DNA of 64,000 bases from Lachnospiraceae bacterium NK4A144 (lineage in GTDB: Bacteria; Bacillota; Clostridia; Lachnospirales; Lachnospiraceae). The stretch covers positions 30,444-94,443 of the forward strand of contig KE384176.1 in NCBI GenBank assembly GCA_000424365.1. The letters are read 5' to 3'. Position 1 is the first letter of the stretch, and each line of letters begins with the position of its first letter. Under the pieces are notes generated by a model. It saw only the letters and a list, made by a program, of their open reading frames with translations, ran no database searches and was not told where the DNA came from. Both the position numbers and the translations under genes were made by a program. This document shows positions 53,612 to 62,083 of this stretch, piece after piece.

Positions 53612-55123
53612 TTACTCTTTATCTTCTTTGCCCTCAATCCAGGTCTTATGGATAATATCATCTCTAAACATAGAGAACTTATCCATCGGATAGTTCTTAA
53701 GGTTCTCAAGAACCTTTCTGTCATCTGCAGAATCAAGAAGCTGCTTTCTGGCCTTCATGATCTCCATCTCTGTTCTATGCTTTGACGGACCGCCTACACA
53801 GCCGCCTTCGCAGACCATTCCCTCGATAAAGTCCTCAGGAAGCTTTCCTGCCTTGAGAAGAAGAAGAGCCTTCTTACACTCATCACCACCGGCACACTTC
53901 TTAAGCTTGATACCGTCAGTATCCTCTCCTCTTTCCTGCATGCACTCAATAACTGCATTTGCAACACCACCGGATGTAGCAAATCTCTTACCGAATATTG
54001 AAGACTCCTGATAAGGATCATCACACGGCTTAAGCTCAACCCCCTTGGAACGAAGAAGTGCTCTGAACTCACCGTAAGTCATTACATAGTCTGCATTCTC
54101 AGGCGTATTCTCCTTATCTGCAGCCTCTGACTTCTTTGCGATACACGGTCCGATAAATACAGTTACGCAATCCGGATTCATAGCTTTCAGATAACGGGAA
54201 ATAGCGCACATAGGAGATACTACTGTAGACATATTGTCCCTATACTGATCCGGGAAGTGCTTTCTAAGCATATTTATAAATGCAGGACAACAGGAAGTTG
54301 TCATCTTCTTTCCTTCTGCTCTTGCCTCACTCCACTCTTCAGACTCGTACGCAGCTGTCATATCACCGCCGAGACCTACTTCTACCATATCAGTGAAACC
54401 AAGCTCCTTGCAGGCCTGACGGAGAGAACCCATAGTTATCTCTTCACCAAACTGACCTTCTGTTGCCGGTGCACACATAGCGAAGACTTTCTTGCCCTCT
54501 TTGATAGCCTTGATTATCTGAGTAAGGTATGTCTTTGATGCAGGAGCTCCGAACGGACATGCATGGATACAATGTCCACATTCGATACATTTTTCTTCAT
54601 CAATTACGCAGATACCATATTCATCATAAGTGATCGCTCCAACCGGGCATGCTCTTCTGCAGGGACGCTCCAGATGAACGATAGCATTGAACGGACATGC
54701 CTTTGCACACTGTCCGCACTCCTTACACTTGGTAGGATCGATATGAGAACGATGAGTACCGATTGAAACTGCTCCAAATTTACAAGCAGACTGACAAGCC
54801 TGACCCATACACTTTCTACAGTTATCTGTAACTGTGTATGATGAAATAGGACACTCTTCACATGCCGGACTAAGAATCTGGATCTGATTTTTAGATGTAC
54901 TTGAAGGATTAGGATTCTTTCCCTCTGCAAGTCTGATCCTCTGCTTTACAAGCTCACGATCCTTATATACACAGCATCTGTAGCTGGCTAATGGTCCGGG
55001 ACATACATCAAGTATCAACTGCTGCTTATGGTCTTCATCCAGTTCATCTTTCCATGCGAGTCTGGCAACTTCTTCCATTATTTTGTGTTTCAATGAGACC
55101 AGACTCTTGTCATTCGTAATCAT
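53612..55123 (-). CDS. monomeric [FeFe] hydrogenase, group-B-like
   Basis: 503 aa. Two 4Fe-4S ferredoxin motifs (CKECGQCAKACPF, CIECGHCIHACPF) follow an extra Cys cluster (CRKCMGQACQSACKFG). H-cluster motifs: TTSCCPAFINM, FIGPCIAKKSEA, and MVCEGGCVGGP. TSCCPA instead of TSCCPxW with a Cys-rich N-terminus fits group B. It oxidises ferredoxin to make H2 or the reverse. GGAGAAA precedes the ATG. A Rex-type operator lies 232 bp upstream. Maturases HydEFG are not in this window. Confidence 0.9.
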   Translation of the reverse strand: MITNDKSLVSLKHKIMEEVARLAWKDELDEDHKQQLILDVCPGPLASYRCCVYKDRELVKQRIRLAEGKNPNPSSTSKNQIQILSPACEECPISSYTVTDNCRKCMGQACQSACKFGAVSIGTHRSHIDPTKCKECGQCAKACPFNAIVHLERPCRRACPVGAITYDEYGICVIDEEKCIECGHCIHACPFGAPASKTYLTQIIKAIKEGKKVFAMCAPATEGQFGEEITMGSLRQACKELGFTDMVEVGLGGDMTAAYESEEWSEARAEGKKMTTSCCPAFINMLRKHFPDQYRDNMSTVVSPMCAISRYLKAMNPDCVTVFIGPCIAKKSEAADKENTPENADYVMTYGEFRALLRSKGVELKPCDDPYQESSIFGKRFATSGGVANAVIECMQERGEDTDGIKLKKCAGGDECKKALLLLKAGKLPEDFIEGMVCEGGCVGGPSKHRTEMEIMKARKQLLDSADDRKVLENLKNYPMDKFSMFRDDIIHKTWIEGKEDKE

Positions 55124-55354
55124 GTTTCAATTTCTCCTTTCAGTTTCCCTTGTAACTTTGATACTTCACAGCCATAGATAAAAGTCGAGAGCCACTCGTC
55201 GTTTCCATCTTTTTGAAAAACACTCATACCTTTAGCCAAAATGATCCTTTGTAAAAAAGCACACAATATCCCTATTGTATAAAAACCCTACTAGTATAAT
55301 CGGCTTATTCATGTAACTTTTTAACCCTTGTTTTTCTTTTGACCATGATATATT

Positions 55355-55372
55355 TTGTTAATTCCTTAACAT
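55355..55372 (-). promoter_or_regulatory. Rex-type redox operator
   Basis: TTGTTAATTCCTTAACAT: 13 of 14 non-spacer positions of TTGTTAA-N4-TTAACAA, the operator of the NADH-sensing repressor Rex in Clostridia. It lies upstream of the [FeFe] hydrogenase, a classical Rex target. No rex gene is in the window. Confidence 0.6.
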
Positions 55373-55387
55373 TATAACATTTAAAAA

Positions 55388-55423
55388 TCCTCCGGGAACA
55401 ATGTTATTACATTTCCCGGAGGA
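55388..55423 (-). terminator. intrinsic terminator after the radical SAM gene
   Basis: TCCTCCGGGAA / TTCCCGGAGGA, 11-bp stem with a 14-base loop; the minus-strand exit is TTTTTAAA. The gene ends 19 bases before. Confidence 0.8.
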
Positions 55424-55441
55424 CATTGTTATACCTTAATG

Positions 55442-56431
55442 TTACTTCCTTATTCCTCTTTCGTGGCCGCCCTGACGATTTGCAGCTTCTTCATTACCTG
55501 CAAGGATATTCTTTACGATCTCCATACGCATACCGGCATCTATAAAGTCACAGTGCTTACAGAAGTCATAATTCTGACGACCTTCTGCGATCTTTCTGCG
55601 TACTTCCATGAACTCAGGAGAACCCCACGCTTCTTTAAGAGGTGTCTTATTAAGATCTCCAAAGTCTGTTACCTCAAAGTTATCACAGCAGCAGAGTCCC
55701 ATCTTACCATTAGGCATGATCCACATATCTGTGAATGGAAGGAGACATGTTTCTTTAATGACTTTTTCGGTTGCTTTCTTGTTTGGCGCACTTCCGGCAC
55801 GATTTGTCAGCACTTCCTTAAGATAACGCATCTGGATCAGGATATCTATATTCTCAAATTCCTCCGGATGCATATTTACGTACTCGTAAATCCTCTGGAT
55901 ATTCTTATGAAGCTTCATATTAAGGCAATAATTGTTGATGATCAGCTGATCCACATATGGCTGGATCGACTTTACCTTTTCCAGATCAAGGATAAGTCCG
56001 TTTGTAGACATAAAAATGTAGCTTTCAGGAAGCTTCTCTCTGGCATATTTATGTCTTTCAACTATCTTTTTATCAAGCCAGGGTTCATTATTTCCATAAA
56101 GAGTCAGATGACCCTTGTAATTCCAGTCTGCCAGCTGATCAATGATAGAACGATAAAGATCATCATCTATCTGCATGAAAGGTCTCTTCTCAGCATGAAT
56201 ATTTGCCGTACAGAAAGCACAGGTGGAATTACACCTGTTTATTGTCTCGATATTTACGATATTTGGCTTCGGCACTTCATCTGCATTTAAGAAATAGTCG
56301 CAGTACTGCTTCTGCATTTTTGACCTTGTCATAAACTGAAGCTTTAAGTATGCATTACTTGCAAGGTTTGGAAGATACTTTCTTGCATTCCATCCAAGCC
56401 TGCCCATGAAGTTATTGATCTGAATAGGCAT
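55442..56431 (-). CDS. radical SAM/SPASM domain protein
   Basis: 329 aa. CNSTCAFCTAN (CX3CX2C, binds 4Fe-4S and SAM) near residue 68, GNNEPWLDKKI (the GEPxL-like site) near 113, and the C-terminal SPASM cluster GLCCCDNF ... FCKHCDF. SPASM enzymes often modify peptides or sugars. The start overlaps the nucleotidyltransferase gene by 20 bases, so the two enzymes work in one pathway, perhaps on a nucleotide-activated compound. The product is unknown. Confidence 0.88.
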   Translation of the reverse strand: MPIQINNFMGRLGWNARKYLPNLASNAYLKLQFMTRSKMQKQYCDYFLNADEVPKPNIVNIETINRCNSTCAFCTANIHAEKRPFMQIDDDLYRSIIDQLADWNYKGHLTLYGNNEPWLDKKIVERHKYAREKLPESYIFMSTNGLILDLEKVKSIQPYVDQLIINNYCLNMKLHKNIQRIYEYVNMHPEEFENIDILIQMRYLKEVLTNRAGSAPNKKATEKVIKETCLLPFTDMWIMPNGKMGLCCCDNFEVTDFGDLNKTPLKEAWGSPEFMEVRRKIAEGRQNYDFCKHCDFIDAGMRMEIVKNILAGNEEAANRQGGHERGIRK

Positions 56432-57146
56432 TAACTAAACTCCTCGCTTTTTCATATTCATCCGGCGTTCCAAACGAGATCATTTTGTCCGTTGGAAAAC
56501 TCATTACCTTTCCTCCCTGTTCGATAATGAGATTGTAAATACCGCTCATAAAATATTCATTATACGGGCAGGTATCCATATACTTCTCCGCAGCATTCAG
56601 AAAAACATCTTTATTTCCAAATCCGTAGGCTCCACAAATAGCCTCGTGACTTATGACCTTCTTTTCCGCCGTCTCCACTACGTATCCGCTTTCATTCTTT
56701 CTGACATAACTGTATCTGGGAAGATCAGATTCAAATGTCACAAGAGTTCCATCAGCAGTACGCGCATCCTTCTTATAATACTCGTAAAGTGCCCCACATG
56801 TAAAGGTCAGATCGCAATCACAGAAAATAATCGGTGCATCATTTTTAATTGCGCGTGCCCCTTCCATACAGGTCAGTACTGCACCGTTAAGGACGTGATC
56901 GAGCACGCAGATATCTGCCTCAGGCGCATATTTTTTTATTTCTTTATCTATCCCAAATTTTTCGATATGTTCTTTCAATACAACAAATGTCAGGCTTTCC
57001 AACTCAACATGACCTCTTACCGAATCAGTTGCCCATTCAAAAAAATGACGATCTCCAAGCGGCAGAAGCGGTTTTGGACATTCGTAACCATTATCAGCAA
57101 ATCTCGTTCCCGCGCCACCCATCGGCATGATCAAATTAATTTTCAT
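56412..57146 (-). CDS. sugar nucleotidyltransferase-like protein
   Basis: 244 aa. Start motif MPMGGAGTRFADNGYECPKPLLPL (in pieces: GGAGTRF, then PKPLLPL) is the NTP-binding loop; IIFCDCDLTF near residue 108 carries the metal-binding Asp; YNEYFMSGIYN follows. It likely activates a sugar phosphate with CTP or another NTP. It is cotranscribed with the radical SAM gene. The tRNA promoter lies right upstream, running the other way. Confidence 0.85.
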   Translation of the reverse strand: MKINLIMPMGGAGTRFADNGYECPKPLLPLGDRHFFEWATDSVRGHVELESLTFVVLKEHIEKFGIDKEIKKYAPEADICVLDHVLNGAVLTCMEGARAIKNDAPIIFCDCDLTFTCGALYEYYKKDARTADGTLVTFESDLPRYSYVRKNESGYVVETAEKKVISHEAICGAYGFGNKDVFLNAAEKYMDTCPYNEYFMSGIYNLIIEQGGKVMSFPTDKMISFGTPDEYEKARSLVNAYSDQ

Positions 57147-57175
57147 TTGTATTTCCCCTTTTGTTATGCTATAAT
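57147..57175 (+). promoter_or_regulatory. promoter of tRNA-Leu
   Basis: TTGTAT, 17 bases, extended -10 TG-C-TATAAT (to 57175), 29 bp ahead of the mature tRNA. It lies next to the start codon of the opposite-strand nucleotidyltransferase. Confidence 0.7.
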
Positions 57176-57203
57176 ACTTCTTGCGCGTTTCAATTTAATA
57201 TTC

Positions 57204-57286
57204 GCCGGCATGTCGGAATGGCAGACGAGGAAGACTCAAAATCTTTTGATGGCAACATCGTGTGGGTTCAAGTCCCACTGCCGGCA
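57204..57286 (+). tRNA. tRNA-Leu (anticodon CAA)
   Basis: 83 bases. Acceptor GCCGGCA pairs with TGCCGGC; anticodon stem GAAGA with UCUUU around loop CUCAAAA (anticodon CAA, reads UUG); long variable arm as expected in class II tRNA; T arm GUGGG-UUCAAGU-CCCAC. The discriminator A is present and CCA is not encoded. Confidence 0.95.
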
Positions 57287-57384
57287 CTTTCTTTCCGCGA
57301 TTCAGTTTTGAAATGGATCTGCGGATTTTTTATTTTTAAAACTTGATCGATCTTGTTTCAGATAGTTTGTATATATCATCTCTA

Positions 57385-57413
57385 AAAGAGCACGTCATTT
57401 CTGACGTGCCCTT
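57385..57413. terminator. hairpin between tRNA-Leu and AICAR transformylase
   Basis: GCACGTCA / TGACGTGC stem with TTTC loop, extended by AAAG / CTTT. T-rich on the plus exit. It could end the tRNA transcript or the minus-strand gene. Confidence 0.55.
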
Positions 57414-57436
57414 TGCTTTATACTATATCACTTTTA

Positions 57437-57454
57437 TGATGACAGGGTCAAAAG
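57437..57454 (+). repeat. solo end of the same MITE family
   Basis: TGATGACAGGGTCAAAAG matches the right end of the MITE at 61748-61939 except one base. No partner end is nearby. Confidence 0.5.
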
Positions 57455-57479
57455 CTCTTTTAATCTTTATATTCCCTGA

Positions 57480-58658
57480 TCAATGATGGAAAAGTCTTAA
57501 ACCGGTGAATGCCATTGCTATACCATGTCTGTTGCAGGCTTCGATAACATTGTCATCACGGATAGAGCCGCCGGGCTGTGCAACATATTTTACACCGCTC
57601 TTAAAGGCTCTCTCGATATTATCTCCAAATGGGAAGAACGCATCACTTCCGAGAGCAACATCCGTATTCTTATCAAGCCAGGCTCTCTTTTCTTCTCTCG
57701 TAAATACTTCCGGCTTTGTCTTAAAGATCCTCTCCCATTCTCCATCAGCGAGAACATCCATATAGTCTTCACCGATGTACAGGTCGATCGCATTATCACG
57801 ATCTGCTCTGCGAATGTTATCAAGGAACGGAAGATTCAGAACCTTTGGTGACTGACGAAGGAACCAGTTATCTGCTTTCTGTCCAGCCAATCTTGTACAA
57901 TGGATCCTTGACTGCTGTCCGGCTCCGATTCCGATCACCTGACCACCCTTTGCATATGCCACAGAATTACTCTGTGTATATTTTAATACGATGAGTGAGA
58001 TCATCAGATCGATCTTTGCAGAATCAGGTATTTCCTTATTGTCCGTTACGATGTTATTAAGAAGATCAGTGCTGATAACAGCATTATTATGTCCCTGCTC
58101 AAAAGAAACACCAAATACCTGCTTTGTTTCAGTCTCTGCCGGCACATACTCAGGATCTATCTGGATCACACAGTAGTTTCCCTTTTTCTTGCTCTTAAGG
58201 ATCTCAAGAGCCTCAGACTCATATCCCGGTGCAATGATTCCATCTGATACTTCTCTGTGTACGAGATTAGCTGTGTCAACATCGCACACATCAGAAAGAG
58301 AAATGAAATCACCGTAGGAACTCATACGGTCTGCACCACGGGCACGTGCATAAGCACAAGCGAGCGGGCTCAGCTCACCAAGATCATCAACCCAGTAGAT
58401 CTTTGCTTCGATATCTGTAAGCGGAAGACCTACAGCAGCACCTGCAGGGGATACATGCTTAAATGATGTAGCTGCCGGGAGACCTGTTGCCTCCTTAAGC
58501 TCCTTTACGAGCTGCCAGCCATTAAGCGCATCCAGCAAATTGATATATCCCGGTCTGCCATTAAGTACGGTTATAGGAAGATCACTTCCATCTTCCATAA
58601 AAACACGGGCGGGAGTCTGATTAGGGTTACAGCCATACTTAAGGGAAATTTCGTTCAT
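57480..58658 (-). CDS. stand-alone AICAR transformylase (formyltransferase half of PurH)
   Basis: 392 aa. [16 protein letters not shown] start, [13 protein letters not shown] (catalytic Lys-His) near residue 66, [20 protein letters not shown] near 240, and [15 protein letters not shown] near 340. It is AICARFT without the IMP cyclohydrolase domain that PurH carries. It transfers formyl from 10-formyl-THF to AICAR. The PurO-like gene lies 90 bp upstream on the same strand and supplies the missing step. GAGGAGA precedes the ATG. Confidence 0.93.
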   Translation of the reverse strand: MNEISLKYGCNPNQTPARVFMEDGSDLPITVLNGRPGYINLLDALNGWQLVKELKEATGLPAATSFKHVSPAGAAVGLPLTDIEAKIYWVDDLGELSPLACAYARARGADRMSSYGDFISLSDVCDVDTANLVHREVSDGIIAPGYESEALEILKSKKKGNYCVIQIDPEYVPAETETKQVFGVSFEQGHNNAVISTDLLNNIVTDNKEIPDSAKIDLMISLIVLKYTQSNSVAYAKGGQVIGIGAGQQSRIHCTRLAGQKADNWFLRQSPKVLNLPFLDNIRRADRDNAIDLYIGEDYMDVLADGEWERIFKTKPEVFTREEKRAWLDKNTDVALGSDAFFPFGDNIERAFKSGVKYVAQPGGSIRDDNVIEACNRHGIAMAFTGLRLFHH

Positions 58659-58748
58659 CTTACTTGTCTCCTCTATTCAGAGCAATATCCTTTTTACCAG
58701 CCTGCAGTGCTCTGATCCTCTGCAGGCTGATATACAGCTTACAGAGAA

Positions 58749-59462
58749 TCAGTTATGTTTATTTACTATTCTTGTTTCATACTCTCCTGTAGCGATATCG
58801 ATATAACGCACAAAGAGAGATACCTTATTGTCAGCATCGAGGGACTCCCACACATTCTGTGTGAAAGTATCTATATCACCATCAAGCTCAACAGGTTCCG
58901 GTTCGCCCTCAAAGCTCGGAAGAGGATTACCATCCCTCATATATGTGTGGATAAAATGTCCCTCACCAGCCTTTGGTGCAGAGTATGAATATGTAAAACG
59001 AAGACACTCTGACGGATCTCCATTATTACTTTTCAGTATAGACATCATATAATCATAGGAACCGTTTTTCACATTCATCACGGCAGAAATACGAGGTGTG
59101 TAATTCGGTGCATCAGGTTCAAATTCACGGCTTCTAAGAGACTCCTCAAAGCTCTCATCCCTGCTCATCTTCTCGTAGATCGTATCAGTCTGATCACCAT
59201 TTGTAACGATAGTATGATGCTTCAGCACACGTACCGGTGCGTAAATGATAAGTGACGGATCTTCCATCTTTGACTCATCATATGCCTGTGTACGGATTCC
59301 CTCTCCATCTGCAACAAATACACGGTTACGACTGTTTTCACTCCTGCCCATAATAAAATAAGCAGTCACAGCTTTACTGCCGTCAGCGCTCCGTCCGACA
59401 ACGATACCCCTTCCGGGATATGCGTTTTTCTTCAGTTCCTCGGATAAGTTTCTGATCTTCAT
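58749..59462 (-). CDS. IMP cyclohydrolase, PurO-like
   Basis: 237 aa. ELKKNAYPGRGIVVGRSADG, AYFIMGRSENSRNRVFVADG and the PRISAVMNVKNGSY region resemble the archaeal-type IMP cyclohydrolase PurO (COG3363 family), which closes FAICAR to IMP. It precedes AICARFT in the same direction, so the pair replaces bifunctional PurH. AAAGGAAC ahead of the ATG. Confidence 0.88.
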   Translation of the reverse strand: MKIRNLSEELKKNAYPGRGIVVGRSADGSKAVTAYFIMGRSENSRNRVFVADGEGIRTQAYDESKMEDPSLIIYAPVRVLKHHTIVTNGDQTDTIYEKMSRDESFEESLRSREFEPDAPNYTPRISAVMNVKNGSYDYMMSILKSNNGDPSECLRFTYSYSAPKAGEGHFIHTYMRDGNPLPSFEGEPEPVELDGDIDTFTQNVWESLDADNKVSLFVRYIDIATGEYETRIVNKHN

Positions 59463-59524
59463 AAGTTCCTTTCACGCCTGTGTTCTAGGCTTTTCCATGT
59501 GTTTATATCTGCCAGACCGAAAAG

Positions 59525-60220
59525 TCAGTTGGCCGTATGAATATTATCAATCTGCCAGTCAATGGGTTCTATTCCATTTGACCGTAGGAAATCATTACAT
59601 TGTGAAAAGTGTTTGCAGCCGAAAAATCCTCTGCTTGCCGATAACGGACTAGGATGAGGTGCCTTCAGAACCAGCTGTTTCGGATTATCAAGCATTGCTG
59701 CTTTTTCCCCGGCCGGTCTTCCCCATAACATATACACTATAGGTCTGTCTTCTTTATTCACGGCAGAAATGATCGCATCAGTAAATTTCTCCCAACCATG
59801 TCCTCTGTGAGAAGCAGCCTCATGTGCACGTACGGTCAGCACTGTATTCAGAAGTAGAACTCCCTGATCTGCCCACTTTTTCAGATATCCGTTATCCGGA
59901 ATAAAACAGCCAAGATCACTGTGAAGTTCTTTATATATGTTTTTTAGAGATGGTGGAACATCCTTCGCCGAAACATCCGGTAGAACCGAAAAAGACAATC
60001 CGTGCGCCTGATGCTCATTATGATATGGATCCTGTCCCAGGATCACAACTTTTACATTGTGAAGCGGTGTCAGGTGTAAAGCATTGAATATATCCCCACT
60101 AGGCGGATATATCACATGATTTGAATATTCTTCTTTTACAAATTTGTACAGCTCAGTATAATATGGCTTCTTAAATTCTTCTCCAACAGCACTGAGCCAG
60201 TCATTAGTTATTGCCGACAT
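59525..60220 (-). CDS. ung: uracil-DNA glycosylase
   Basis: 231 aa. [20 protein letters not shown] (catalytic Asp, water-activating loop) near residue 63; [17 protein letters not shown] near 128; [15 protein letters not shown] near 192 (catalytic His). Excises uracil from DNA. The start overlaps hisF by 13 bases, with GGAG in the hisF 3' end. Confidence 0.96.
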   Translation of the reverse strand: MSAITNDWLSAVGEEFKKPYYTELYKFVKEEYSNHVIYPPSGDIFNALHLTPLHNVKVVILGQDPYHNEHQAHGLSFSVLPDVSAKDVPPSLKNIYKELHSDLGCFIPDNGYLKKWADQGVLLLNTVLTVRAHEAASHRGHGWEKFTDAIISAVNKEDRPIVYMLWGRPAGEKAAMLDNPKQLVLKAPHPSPLSASRGFFGCKHFSQCNDFLRSNGIEPIDWQIDNIHTAN

Positions 60221-60975
60221 CTTACATTCACTCCATTATCCTTCAAATAATCCTTTACTTCACTAATAGACAATTCTTTATAATGGAATAAAGATGCAGC
60301 CAATACTGCTTCCGCATGTCCTTCTGTGAGAGCATCCAGAAAATGTTCCTTTTTTCCTGCACCGCCTGATGCGATAACAGGTACAGATACGGCATCTGCA
60401 ACGGCCCTTGTAAGTTCTATATCATATCCGGCCTTTGTACCGTCACAATCCATGCTGGTCAAAAGGATCTCTCCTGCACCGAGTTCAACAGCCTTCTGAG
60501 CCCACTCTATAGCATCTATGCCCATATCGACACGACCACCATTCTTATAAATGGTCCATCCGCTGCCGTTCTCTCTGCGCTTTGCATCCATCGCAAGCAC
60601 AACACACTGACTTCCAAACTTTTCAGCAGCTTCGCTTATCAGTGAAGGATTCATAATAGCCGCACTGTTAACGGCCACCTTATCCGCACCCTCTCGGAGG
60701 ATTTCACGAAAATCCTCAGCTGTACGGATTCCTCCGCCTACTGTAAAAGGTATAAAAACCTGCTCCGCAACACGACGAACAAGTTCTGTTACCGTTTTTC
60801 TATGATCCGAAGAAGCTGTAATATCAAGAAAAACCAGCTCATCCGCACCTTCAGCATCATATGCCCTGGCAATTTCTACCGGATCACCCGCATCTTTTAG
60901 ATTAACAAAATTTACGCCCTTAACTACACGTCCATTATTAACATCCAGGCAAGGGATTATTCTTTTCGTATACAT
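60208..60975 (-). CDS. hisF: imidazole glycerol phosphate synthase cyclase subunit
   Basis: 255 aa. [17 protein letters not shown] with catalytic Asp near residue 11; [13 protein letters not shown] near 80; [15 protein letters not shown] with Asp near 130; [14 protein letters not shown] near 175. Forms IGP and AICAR from PRFAR with ammonia from HisH. The AICAR it releases feeds the AICARFT at 57480. No strong ribosome site is seen. 108 bp separate it from hisH upstream. Confidence 0.97.
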   Translation of the reverse strand: MYTKRIIPCLDVNNGRVVKGVNFVNLKDAGDPVEIARAYDAEGADELVFLDITASSDHRKTVTELVRRVAEQVFIPFTVGGGIRTAEDFREILREGADKVAVNSAAIMNPSLISEAAEKFGSQCVVLAMDAKRRENGSGWTIYKNGGRVDMGIDAIEWAQKAVELGAGEILLTSMDCDGTKAGYDIELTRAVADAVSVPVIASGGAGKKEHFLDALTEGHAEAVLAASLFHYKELSISEVKDYLKDNGVNVRCRQ

Positions 60976-61083
60976 TATTTATTCATCCGTATCAGTTAAG
61001 CAATCAACAATTATCGCAGAACAAAGCCTGTTTACAAGCCCCGCTCTTTTATCACCCATGTCATTCTACCCTAAAATGAAAAA

Positions 61084-61692
61084 TTATGCAGTAAGGAAAT
61101 TTTTTAAGATCTGCATTCCTATATCGGAACTCTTCTCAGGGTGAAACTGACAGGCAAAAATATTTCCCTTTTCTACGGATGCGTCTGCTGTCGTTCCGTA
61201 ATCTATCGTTGCCTTAACAATATCACGTTCTTCTGCGTGAACATAAAATGAATGTACAAAATAAACAAATGATCCTTCCGGAACATCCTTAAACAATCTG
61301 CCTTCCGCCGGATACTCAAGTGAATTCCATCCGATATTAGGCACCTTAAGTCCCTTGTCTTCCGGAAGCTTTAATACTTTTCCCTTAAACAGACCCAGGC
61401 CCTTAACTCCGGGAGATTCCTCACTTTCTTCAAAAAGCAGCTGCTCGCCCAGGCAGATTCCAAGGAGCGGGATGCCTCTTTCTGCCACTTCATGGATCAC
61501 CTCTGTTAATCCATATGAGTTCAGTTTTTCCATAGCATCACCAAAAGCACCGACTCCGGGAAGGATAACATGATCTGCCGAGAGAATTTCTTCTTTATCC
61601 CGGGTAATTACCGGATTTCCTCCCAGTTTCAAAATTGCCTTTTCAACGCTTTTGATATTACCTGCATCATAATCGATTATTGCTATTTTCAT
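61084..61692 (-). CDS. hisH: imidazole glycerol phosphate synthase glutaminase subunit
   Basis: 202 aa. [16 protein letters not shown] start, [12 protein letters not shown] with the nucleophile Cys near residue 79, and [12 protein letters not shown] with catalytic His and Glu near 182. Makes ammonia for HisF. Only hisH and hisF are present here; the other his genes are elsewhere. Confidence 0.97.
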   Translation of the reverse strand: MKIAIIDYDAGNIKSVEKAILKLGGNPVITRDKEEILSADHVILPGVGAFGDAMEKLNSYGLTEVIHEVAERGIPLLGICLGEQLLFEESEESPGVKGLGLFKGKVLKLPEDKGLKVPNIGWNSLEYPAEGRLFKDVPEGSFVYFVHSFYVHAEERDIVKATIDYGTTADASVEKGNIFACQFHPEKSSDIGMQILKNFLTA

Positions 61693-61747
61693 TTTTCTGC
61701 CTACATTTTCAGTAAATACATGAATTGCCTTGTTCCATTGAAAGTCA

Positions 61748-61939
61748 TGATGTAAGGGTCAAAAGTAAATTTTGCCCCTTACTGATGTCACGGATTGCTT
61801 CATTGCTACGCAATTCCCGCAATCCTAAAACACTCGCATTCCGCGTAATAACGCTACTTGCTCGTGTTTTGCGGGTCCCAAGGTCTCAATCCTCTTTGTG
61901 CAAGCACAATCGGATTTTGACCTTTTGACCCTGACATCA
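61748..61939. mobile_element. 192-bp MITE with TIRs and target duplication
   Basis: Terminal inverted repeats TGATGTAAGGGTCAAAAG (61748-61765) and CTTTTGACCCTGACATCA (61922-61939), 17 of 18 matching, flanked by the direct repeat AGTCA (61743-61747 and 61940-61944). Inside are hairpins GGATTGC / GCAATCC and AACACTCG / CTCGTGTT-like. There is no open frame, so a transposase acting in trans is needed. Solo ends occur at 43619 and 57437. Confidence 0.75.
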
Positions 61940-62035
61940 AGTCATTATCGCATAAAATCACTATTTTCAACAACTGTTTTTGGACATTAAGTAACAAAGA
62001 ATCCGACTTTGTCAGAATTTCCTACAAGCTAAAAA

Positions 62036-62070
62036 GCTGTATGTACCGGGTATTCCCATGTACATACAGC
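62036..62070 (-). terminator. intrinsic terminator of the acidic membrane protein gene
   Basis: GCTGTATGTAC / GTACATACAGC stem with 13-base loop; T run on the minus exit (TTTTT), 14 bases after the gene end. Confidence 0.75.
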
Positions 62071-62083
62071 CTTTTCTTAAGCA

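Larger units (their letters stand above)
55124..55441. other. 318-bp region between hydrogenase and radical SAM genes
   Basis: Holds the hydrogenase leader, a Rex-like operator (55355-55372) and the terminator of the radical SAM gene (55388-55423). The promoter of the hydrogenase could not be pinned down. Confidence 0.6.

Noticed and set aside
55439..56290. 283-codon plus-strand reading frame
   Set aside because: It lies opposite the radical SAM gene, whose motifs are clear; the composition looks like antisense of a real gene.
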